In this document: piece after piece, positions 17,986 through 24,687 of the stretch | Layout of the letters: every line of letters begins with the position of its first letter | Position numbering within the stretch: the first letter of the stretch is position 1 | Assembly (NCBI GenBank): GCA_965250215.1 | Contig: CBDFNN010000004.1 | Location: 1,736,001-1,800,000, forward strand | Origin: CBDFNN01 sp965250215 | GTDB lineage: Bacteria > Bacteroidota > Rhodothermia > Rhodothermales > DATKEJ01 | Direction: 5' to 3' | DNA: 64,000 nucleotides | Notes under the pieces: generated by a model | Database searches by the model: none | What the model saw: only the letters and a program-made list of their open reading frames with translations | Told to the model about the DNA's origin: nothing | Program-made: the position numbers and the translations under genes

Positions 17986-18150
17986 GTGTCGAAAAGGTCT
18001 GTTGATAATTGAATTTTGATTCCGCCGGCCTTCTTTTTCTCCCTTCTGATACAATTGAAATACATGTCCTTTGTGCCCCAAGAAGGGACAGAAATTGTCC
18101 ACATTCGATGCCGGTTTTGAAGCCGGCTCGGGATCTCACAAAAAACTCCT

Positions 18151-18189
18151 AAAAAAAGAAAAGCCCGATTCAAATTGAACCAGGCTTTC
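18151..18189 (-). terminator. Terminator of the CsbD-like gene
   Basis: On the minus strand AAAGCC pairs with GGCTTT around an inner TTCA/TGAA helix, and the hairpin is followed by TTTTCTTTTTTT. It begins 18 bases past the stop of the CsbD-like gene and separates it from the carboxylase gene. Confidence 0.88.
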
Positions 18190-18206
18190 GAACAAATCGG
18201 CTGCAG

Positions 18207-18395
18207 TTAGACTATAGTACTAATCTTCTGCATAATCGAAGCTTTCTCTTCTCCAGAGTGCTCCTGAATCAAATTGACCATTCTGGCTAGGCTACCACGA
18301 GCTTTCTTGAGATCCTTTTCATCAATCTCACCCCACATCGAAGTAATTTGCTCTTTTACACGCTCCCAGCTTTCTTCCATTTTTTCGTCAGCCAT
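18207..18395 (-). CDS. CsbD-like small stress protein
   Basis: A 62-residue acidic/basic helical protein. The pattern W-x3-K-x4-MWGEIDEKDLKKARG...L...IQE.SG matches CsbD-like proteins (W..LKG..KE.WG.LTDDDL), abundant general-stress proteins of unknown mechanism. It has its own strong terminator and a 168-base divergent region upstream shared with the AI-2E-type gene, so it is probably a single-gene transcript. Confidence 0.82.
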   Translation of the reverse strand: MADEKMEESWERVKEQITSMWGEIDEKDLKKARGSLARMVNLIQEHSGEEKASIMQKISTIV

Positions 18396-18563
18396 GAATA
18401 TATCCTCAGGTTTTTATTTGATCGAGTTGATTTTTCTACTCGAAGGCAACATTAAAAACGACAGGCAGGTCTAGTCTGTTCCAAGAAAAACTCGGTTAGA
18501 TCTTTGACATGAAGGACATATATTGAGTAGTGCCTTGTTTTAAAAACTCGCAAATCTCCATCA

Positions 18564-19643
18564 ATGAGCAAGAAAATCCCAGAGTCTAGTATTACTGTTT
18601 TCTCTCAGGAGAAACTGCTTCAAGTCTCCCTTGGCATTGTTGCTACTTTTGTTGTAGGCGTTGTTCTCTTGGAATTGCAAAGTGTTCTTTTGCCACTTGT
18701 CTTGGCGTTCTTTCTTGCCACGATATTTAAGCCTCTTTATCTCTTTCTAACAGGAAAGAAGATTCCTACGGTGATAGCCTTACTAGTCGTTCTAGTTTTC
18801 GTCGGGTTAATACTATTCCTGGTGGGATTCGTGGTCTACACCAGTGCTCAATCTTTGGTCACAGTTTTGCCACAGTACGAGTTGAAACTTAGGGGACTAA
18901 TAAGAGGAATAGCTGAAAGTATTGAGACTTTAACCGCAGGATTGGGAATTGAAGCTTCTTGGGACGGAATTCTCGAGTCAATAAATTGGAGTTCGATATC
19001 TGGATATGTGACGACGGGTTTGGGATCCTTCATATCCATATTGACGAATCTCTTTCTGGTCTTAATTTTCATGCTATTTATTCTAGCTGGTAGCGGCGGG
19101 CTGAATAGGAAAATTGTAGAGGCTTTTTCCGATTCTAATTCTCGTCAAATTGGAGAAGTCATAACAACGATTGATGCCAGAATCAAGACCTATCTCACCA
19201 CGAAAACACTCATTAGTCTTGGGACGGCAACCTGTGTGACGGTGATTCTGTGGGTTCTAGGAGTGGATTTTTTCCTTCTCTGGGGATTTCTTTCTTTCTT
19301 GCTCAACTTCGTTCCAAACATCGGCTCCATAATGGCCACGATTCTCCCATTTCTAATAAGCCTACTTCAGTTTGAATCGGCATTTATGCCTGTTCTAGTG
19401 CTGGTGTTGGTAGGGGGAGTTCAAATTGTTATGGGAAATGTAGTCGAGCCGAGAATGCTTGCAAGCGAATTGAATTTAAGTCCGGTCCTCGTTTTATTTG
19501 GGCTTATCCTTTGGGGGTGGCTTTGGGGAATCTGGGGAATGGTTCTCGCTATTCCGATAATTTCGACTATCAAGATCGTTTTTGAACAAATTGAGACCTT
19601 AAAACCAATTGCCGTTCTCATGGGTGCCGGCACAAGTAAATAG
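18564..19643 (+). CDS. AI-2E family transporter (PerM-like), copy 1
   Basis: A 359-residue inner-membrane protein with about eight hydrophobic segments: two pairs at the N-terminus (~20-95), a long soluble middle (~95-155), and the conserved C-terminal block with LWGFLSFLLNFVPNIGSI, LPFLISLLQFESAF and ELNLSPVLVLFGLILWGWLWGIWGMVLAIP. These are hallmarks of the AI-2E/PerM family (PF01594), whose members include autoinducer exporters and Na+/H+ antiporters; the substrate here is unknown. The next gene starts 7 bases after its stop. A paralogue lies at 27818. Confidence 0.92.
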   Translation: MSKKIPESSITVFSQEKLLQVSLGIVATFVVGVVLLELQSVLLPLVLAFFLATIFKPLYLFLTGKKIPTVIALLVVLVFVGLILFLVGFVVYTSAQSLVTVLPQYELKLRGLIRGIAESIETLTAGLGIEASWDGILESINWSSISGYVTTGLGSFISILTNLFLVLIFMLFILAGSGGLNRKIVEAFSDSNSRQIGEVITTIDARIKTYLTTKTLISLGTATCVTVILWVLGVDFFLLWGFLSFLLNFVPNIGSIMATILPFLISLLQFESAFMPVLVLVLVGGVQIVMGNVVEPRMLASELNLSPVLVLFGLILWGWLWGIWGMVLAIPIISTIKIVFEQIETLKPIAVLMGAGTSK

Positions 19644-19650
19644 AGATAAC

Positions 19651-20139
19651 ATGGATCACACCGAATTGACAGGTGGCCTTCGCAGGATGATAGACCGTCT
19701 ACATGAAGAAGGTACCGCTACAAAAGTTGAAGAGGCAGATGACTACCTGAGAGAGAGCGCTAATGCGGTCCTGATAGGGATGCTTTTGGATCAAAGGGTT
19801 CTTGCTGAAATAGCTTTTTGCGGACCTCTAAAAATAAAGCAAAGGATAGGTCATTTGGACTACGCCAAAATTGCAAAGATTGACGCCGAAAAGTTTGGGG
19901 CTGTTTTTTCCGAAAAGCCCGCGATTCATCGCTTTGTTAACATGATGGCTGGGCGCACACAGAAGCTCTGTCAATTTGTTGTTGACAATTACGATGGAGA
20001 TGCCACCAAGATCTGGGAAGGAGCAGATGATCCGAAGGAATTTACCAAGAGGGTCGTAGCCCTACCAGGATTTGGCCCCGACAAGGCAAAGAAGCTCAAA
20101 CATGCCTTGCACATCTTTGGTCATCGGCAAGTAAACTAG
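19651..20139 (+). CDS. HhH-GPD base-excision-repair-like protein (TIGR03252 type), C-terminally short
   Basis: A 162-residue protein from the ATG at 19651; an earlier in-frame start at 19609 would overlap the transporter. It matches the small uncharacterised HhH-GPD family: LIGMLLDQRVLAEIAF, RIGHLDYAKIAKID, AIHRFVNMMAGRTQKLC, YDGDATKIWEGADDP and the helix-hairpin-helix ALPGFGPDKAKKL. The protein ends about 17 residues after that hairpin, so the region that would carry the catalytic Asp of true glycosylases is absent. It may bind DNA without cutting, or be truncated. The stop is clean and the gene is tightly linked to the transporter gene. Confidence 0.82.
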   Translation: MDHTELTGGLRRMIDRLHEEGTATKVEEADDYLRESANAVLIGMLLDQRVLAEIAFCGPLKIKQRIGHLDYAKIAKIDAEKFGAVFSEKPAIHRFVNMMAGRTQKLCQFVVDNYDGDATKIWEGADDPKEFTKRVVALPGFGPDKAKKLKHALHIFGHRQVN

Positions 20140-20176
20140 CATATGGGCTGAACTAGCAAAGTTGGCGGGCCCAATA

Positions 20177-20210
20177 CAAAAAAAGCGACAAGAACCGAAG
20201 TCCTTGTCGC
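20177..20210 (-). terminator. Terminator of the DsbA-like gene
   Basis: On the minus strand GCGACAAG pairs perfectly with CTTGTCGC around a 10-base loop, followed by seven T residues. It lies 26 bases past the stop of the DsbA-like gene. Confidence 0.92.
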
Positions 20211-20235
20211 CACTCTAAGCTTTTGGGAATCTAGA

Positions 20236-21015
20236 TCACTCCGATGCAGCTCCTGAGAGCATAGCCTCAAGCTCTTGTTGGAAAATTTGGAATGGTTGGG
20301 CACCTGATCCCATTTTCCATCCTTTGACCGTCACGCCGTCTTCCGCTAGCTCTCCGAGGACAAAGGTTGGAGTTCCTCTCACGCCCAACTTGTTAGCCAC
20401 GGTCATGTCTTGAGTAACAGCTTCGGCATATTTGGAAGAATCTACACAAGCAGAAAATTCATCAGAATCTAAACCAATAACAGTACCGAAGTTAGTCCAG
20501 TCCTGCTTTTCGATTTCTTGGAATCGAGCAAACAGCTGGTCATGCATCTCCCAAAATTTTCCTTGGTCGCCTGCACATCGGGCAATCTCTGCCGCTTTTC
20601 TAGCCTGCTTGTGAAGAGAAATAAGGGGAAAGTCCATAAAGGCGTATTTAATCTTTCCGGTATCGACGTAATCCTGCATAAGTCTCGGATAGGTTTGAGT
20701 CGAGTATCGTGCACAATACGGACACTGAAAGTCACTCATCTCAACGACAGCATATTTCGCGTTGTCTGATCCCTTCACCGAGGCCTGAGAGATATTTACT
20801 TCCGCGTCTGATGCCGAGAAAGCGGGTTGTGGTAAGACTCTTCTTTCCTTTAGTGTCTTTATGAGAGCGTCAAACTCACCTCTCAATTCTGCTAGTTCAT
20901 CTTTGACTTCTTGCAGTTCAGAAGACGGTTCTGCTACCTGGCAGTAAAGGTTGGTGTTGACCAAAAGGAAGGGCAGAGCCAAGGCCCATGCGTAGTTCCT
21001 TAATGCTTGTTTCAT
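20236..21015 (-). CDS. DsbA-family thiol oxidoreductase
   Basis: A 259-residue exported protein. A signal peptide covers residues ~1-25, followed by a short charged coiled coil (SELQEVKDELAELRGEFD, ~32-58). The thioredoxin-like core starts near residue 80 and holds the active site C98-P-Y-C101 in SDFQCPYC, with an inserted helical domain (KQARKAAEIARCAGDQGKFWEMHDQLF) and the cis-Pro segment GVRGTPTFVLG. This is the arrangement of periplasmic DsbA/BdbD-type proteins that form or handle disulfides. The coiled coil suggests oligomerisation. A DsbB partner is not seen nearby. Confidence 0.92.
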   Translation of the reverse strand: MKQALRNYAWALALPFLLVNTNLYCQVAEPSSELQEVKDELAELRGEFDALIKTLKERRVLPQPAFSASDAEVNISQASVKGSDNAKYAVVEMSDFQCPYCARYSTQTYPRLMQDYVDTGKIKYAFMDFPLISLHKQARKAAEIARCAGDQGKFWEMHDQLFARFQEIEKQDWTNFGTVIGLDSDEFSACVDSSKYAEAVTQDMTVANKLGVRGTPTFVLGELAEDGVTVKGWKMGSGAQPFQIFQQELEAMLSGAASE

Positions 21016-21171
21016 GTATTCGGTGTTAGGTCATAGACAGGAGAAATACGAGGCCTCCTTTCTGAATGTATTTATCCTCGAAAAAGCTAACCCAACTGGA
21101 CACAGTGAGTTTCGTGTATCTCTTGGTTATGCCAGATCATGAAAGGTGTCTTTATAATGAAAGGAATAAAC

Positions 21172-22713
21172 ATGCTACGACGAATATGGAGTGGAGCAGT
21201 CCAAGGGGTGAATGCACTTCCTGTGCAAATCGAAGTTCACAAAGAATCAGGTTTGCCAAAATTTGTTGTGGTTGGTTTGCCCGACAAAGCTGTAAAAGAA
21301 AGTATCGACCGAGTTTTTGCAGCGGCAATGAACTCAGGCTTTCGGAGACCAAGGGGAAGGTTTGTCATAAATCTCGCGCCGGCAGATTTACCAAAAGAAG
21401 GTGCTTCTTTTGATCTACCCATTGCTTTAGGTCTCATTGCCGTCGATTTCGAGATTATTGATCAGAGTAAGCTTGACGATTATTTCATTGCCGGTGAACT
21501 CTCACTTGATGGAGATCTGCGACCGATTAAGGGAGTCCTTCCCCTCGCTTTACGGGCTAAGGCTTCAGGAAAAAAAGGACTGATTGTACCTAGAGAAAAT
21601 GGACCTGAGGCATCGATGGTTGACGGATTGGAAGTGTATCCCGTTAACAATCTTGTTGAAGCCTTTAAAATTCTAATGGGCGAAACGGTTGAGTCTGTCT
21701 CTGTAAGTGAGAAGCAGGAGGCTTTCTTTCCTGAGGATGAGAAATTTGCTGGTGATTTTTCGGATGTGCATGGTCAAGAAAGTGTTAAAAGAGCAATTGA
21801 AATAGCAGCTACTGGAGGACACAATCTGCTTATGGTTGGAACACCAGGTTCGGGTAAAACTATGTTGGCCCAAAGAATTCCTAGTATACTTCCGCGAATG
21901 TCAAAGGTGGAGTCTATGGAGACCACCAAAATATACTCCGTAGCTGGCAAGTTAGGAGCCAAACAAAGCGTGATTTCTCGGCGACCTTTCAGGGCACCAC
22001 ATCATACGATATCAAATGCAGGACTGTGTGGAGGGGGAACGAATCCTAAACCAGGAGAAATGTCACTGGCGCACAATGGGATACTATTCCTCGATGAGCT
22101 CCCAGAATTCAGAAGACAAGCTCTAGAACTAATGAGACAGCCTTTGGAGGATGGATATATCACCATAAGTCGTGCTAGGGGAAGCATAGACTTTCCATCT
22201 CGATTTATGCTGATCGCCAGTATGAATCCTTGCCCTTGCGGTCATACAAATGATCCAAACAGAGAGTGCAAGTGTTCCCCTACTCAGACTCAACGATATC
22301 ACTCCAAGATTAGCGGCCCACTTCTCGACAGAATAGATATTCAGATAGAAGTAGCCCCGGTAAAGAATAGGCAACTAGGAGATGGGATAAGGTCAGAATC
22401 AAGCTGTAAAGTGGCGAAGCGCGTCTCAAAAGGCAGATCAGTGCAAAAGGAAAGATTCTCAAAGACTACAGCCGTAATGTGCAACGCACACATGGGCTCG
22501 AAGGAGCTACGAGAATTTTGCGAAATATCTGGACAGCTTAAGGCTCTATTGGAGAAGGCCTCGCACAATCTAGGACTCAGTGCTCGTGGCTATACTAAGG
22601 TTATGAAAGTGGCTCGGACAATTGCTGATTTGGACGGAAGTATAAACCTTTCATCGAAACATCTTACAGAAGCCATCCAATACCGATCTGTTGAACGAAC
22701 TCTTTTGTCATAG
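21172..22713 (+). CDS. YifB family Mg-chelatase-like AAA ATPase
   Basis: A 513-residue cytoplasmic protein. The ATG at 21172 gives the usual YifB N-terminus (MLRRIWSGAVQGVNALPVQIEV) and has AAAGGA just upstream; ATGs at 21139 and 21157 in frame are alternatives. Order of domains: N-terminal Lon-like ChlI domain (~1-165) with SFDLPIALG, then the AAA module with Walker A GTPGSGKT (223-230), ILFLDELPEF, the MNPCPCG zinc-like loop and a C-terminal Mg-chelatase subunit ChlI-like helical domain (ARGYTKVMKVARTIADL). Members are related to ComM, which aids branch migration during natural transformation; this role is inference. Confidence 0.94.
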   Translation: MLRRIWSGAVQGVNALPVQIEVHKESGLPKFVVVGLPDKAVKESIDRVFAAAMNSGFRRPRGRFVINLAPADLPKEGASFDLPIALGLIAVDFEIIDQSKLDDYFIAGELSLDGDLRPIKGVLPLALRAKASGKKGLIVPRENGPEASMVDGLEVYPVNNLVEAFKILMGETVESVSVSEKQEAFFPEDEKFAGDFSDVHGQESVKRAIEIAATGGHNLLMVGTPGSGKTMLAQRIPSILPRMSKVESMETTKIYSVAGKLGAKQSVISRRPFRAPHHTISNAGLCGGGTNPKPGEMSLAHNGILFLDELPEFRRQALELMRQPLEDGYITISRARGSIDFPSRFMLIASMNPCPCGHTNDPNRECKCSPTQTQRYHSKISGPLLDRIDIQIEVAPVKNRQLGDGIRSESSCKVAKRVSKGRSVQKERFSKTTAVMCNAHMGSKELREFCEISGQLKALLEKASHNLGLSARGYTKVMKVARTIADLDGSINLSSKHLTEAIQYRSVERTLLS

Positions 22714-22856
22714 GAGCCAATCCAACTGAAGATACCAGATTGACGGTTCGGGCCTGCTTTCGCTCTGCTCATGAAATGCTTTCGAACAAGTGTTTAACCG
22801 TTTCGTTGTTTAATCATCAGAGTAGCACATGACTAGGGGAAATAATCACTGAACAC

Positions 22857-23399
22857 ATGGCAGCACGAGCCTTGGAATTCACAAGTACGTTTGTAGAAAG
22901 AGCGCAGAATGGAGACGAGTCTGCAAGAGACGCCATTCTGAAAAAAATTCAGCCAATCGTTCGTGCCTTCTTTATCAAGAGAATCGGGATCAAGCCAATT
23001 GTTGATGATCTTGTGCAAAACACATTGCTCAGAACTTTTAGAGGTCTTCCGGATCTTCGTGAATCGAATAAACTGATGGGCTTTGTAATGAAAGCCGCGT
23101 TGTTTGAGCTGCAAGATTACTATAGAGGTAGATATAGTCTAAAGGAAAATCTTTTTGATCCAGAAATCCCACCTAGTCATCCAATGGAAAAACAGAATAG
23201 TGCGGCGGTTCTTGATGTGGAGACAGCTCTTGCAAAATTGAATCCAAAAGCTCGAAAGATAATTGAGCTTCGCGAGTATGGTTATCAGTATAAAGAGATT
23301 GCTGAGATGGTCAATACCACTGAAGCAGCTGTCAAGATGCAGGTTAAAAGGGCATTCTTGAAAATGAAAGACGTTCTCTATGGACAAGCTGACGATTGA
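22857..23399 (+). CDS. ECF-type RNA polymerase sigma factor
   Basis: A 180-residue sigma-70-family protein with only regions 2 and 4, as in ECF factors. Region 2 (~10-80) includes IVDDLVQNTLLRTFRGLPDL; region 4 (~125-175) is the helix-turn-helix LNPKARKIIELREYGYQYKEIAEMVNTTEAAVKMQVKRAFLKMK. It is followed 102 bases later by a FecR-type anti-sigma gene and then a TonB receptor with an STN domain, the classic cell-surface-signalling order, so it probably drives transcription of this cassette when the receptor senses its ligand. Confidence 0.93.
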   Translation: MAARALEFTSTFVERAQNGDESARDAILKKIQPIVRAFFIKRIGIKPIVDDLVQNTLLRTFRGLPDLRESNKLMGFVMKAALFELQDYYRGRYSLKENLFDPEIPPSHPMEKQNSAAVLDVETALAKLNPKARKIIELREYGYQYKEIAEMVNTTEAAVKMQVKRAFLKMKDVLYGQADD

Positions 23400-23501
23400 C
23401 AGTCGAATTTGGCGCCTTCGGTTACCAATTCTTACATTTAAGCGGCTAAATCATACAAAAGGCCGGCCTTGTCCGGTTTCGATAACCCAACTTCAAATTG
23501 T

Positions 23502-24659
23502 ATGGCTACATCGTTAGAGGATATTCTAGTTTTAGGAGACCTGAACGAAGCTGAACGTGCCCAGCTGTTAGCAGAATCTGCTGGCAAAAAGGATTTTCAA
23601 ATCGAACTCCATTCTTGGCGAAACTTGGTCAAAGAGGTCGTAGGAGAGTCGCTTGACCTGTTCGAAAATCGAGGTCTTTTAGTTTGTTACCAACTTCGAG
23701 AAAAAGGCTTTGATGATTTATTGACAGTCGAGGAATCCAAGTCATTAAACTTCTCTCATGAAAGGATCAAGGAAGCTCTGAAACGGAGCTCTGGCCTGAG
23801 AGCGATCGGAAATCGAATTGGAACAGAGATCGACGATTTTAAAGAAGCCTGGTCAATCCACGAAGGTGAGGCGCAGAAAGGCGATCGCATCGAAAAGTCA
23901 ACCGAGAAATCATCGAAATGGCAACCAGTTGTACCCCAAGGTCGGGTTTCCTGGAAGCTTATAGCGGCCAGTCTTACGATTCTCATCGTTGCGGCCTTGG
24001 CATTGAAGAACTTCGATTCTGACAGAGCGGAAGTCATAGTCGCAGACACTCAAATAGAGAATATCAGCTTGCCCGATGGTTCTAGCGTCAGACTCATCCC
24101 AGGGTCAACCTTGAGATATCGAACTTATGGAGATGTCGGTTTTGAAAGAAACGTCGAGCTCCTCGAAGGCAAGGCATTTTTCGACATTGTCAAATCTACA
24201 AATCCATTTACCGTTTCGACACCAACCGCAAAGGCAACAGTTTTAGGTACTTCTTTTGGCATGGAAGCCAGTCGTTTTTTTACCGAAGTTGTTCTTGCTG
24301 AAGGTTCAGTTGTCCTTGCTGACAAAGATGATGGAAATGACAAGGTAATTCTGGAACCAGGACAAATGAGTCGTGTGACGCTTGAGGGTGATGTTTCTAG
24401 ACCTCACAGAGTTGACGTTGCTGATGCTTTGCATTGGACTGACATGTTCATTTTTAGATCGACAGAGTTAAAAGAAGCCTTGAGCAGAATATCAGAGTAT
24501 TATGGCGTAGATATTGAAATTGAAGAGGAATTTGGCTCAGATAAAATCAACGCGACCTATGATTATGGAGTTGGAGTTGATTACATTGTGAATACCATTG
24601 GAGAAACTCTTGGAGCGGATGTCATAAAGACAACCAAGGGATTCAAATTGACGAACTGA
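23502..24659 (+). CDS. FecR-type anti-sigma factor
   Basis: A 385-residue protein from the ATG at 23502; an in-frame TTG at 23469 is less likely. The first ~150 residues are cytoplasmic and probably bind the sigma factor. One membrane segment (KLIAASLTILIVAALAL) follows, then the periplasmic FecR domain (VIVADTQIENISLPDGSSVRL ... ATVLGTSFGM ... VVLAEGSVVL ... LEPGQMSRV) and a C-terminal DUF4974/STN-like domain (FRSTELKEALSRISEYYGVDIEIE). Such proteins hold or activate the cognate ECF sigma factor on a signal from the outer-membrane receptor. The stop codon lies inside a small hairpin next to the receptor ribosome-binding site. Confidence 0.92.
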   Translation: MATSLEDILVLGDLNEAERAQLLAESAGKKDFQIELHSWRNLVKEVVGESLDLFENRGLLVCYQLREKGFDDLLTVEESKSLNFSHERIKEALKRSSGLRAIGNRIGTEIDDFKEAWSIHEGEAQKGDRIEKSTEKSSKWQPVVPQGRVSWKLIAASLTILIVAALALKNFDSDRAEVIVADTQIENISLPDGSSVRLIPGSTLRYRTYGDVGFERNVELLEGKAFFDIVKSTNPFTVSTPTAKATVLGTSFGMEASRFFTEVVLAEGSVVLADKDDGNDKVILEPGQMSRVTLEGDVSRPHRVDVADALHWTDMFIFRSTELKEALSRISEYYGVDIEIEEEFGSDKINATYDYGVGVDYIVNTIGETLGADVIKTTKGFKLTN

Positions 24660-24687
24660 CCTTAAAGGTCAGAGGAGATCTACATTG
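24656..24687 (+). promoter_or_regulatory. Hairpin and ribosome-binding site joining fecR stop to TonB-receptor start
   Basis: CTGACC pairs with GGTCAG across loop TTAAA. The FecR TGA stop is inside the 5' arm and the 3' arm runs into AGAGGAGA, the best ribosome-binding site of the area, 7 bases ahead of the TTG start at 24685. A ribosome finishing FecR would melt this stem, so coupled translation is likely (inference). Confidence 0.6.

Noticed and set aside
23459..23470. Palindrome AAGGCCGGCCTT upstream of fecR
   Set aside because: Too short to assign; no second copy seen near the sigma or receptor genes.
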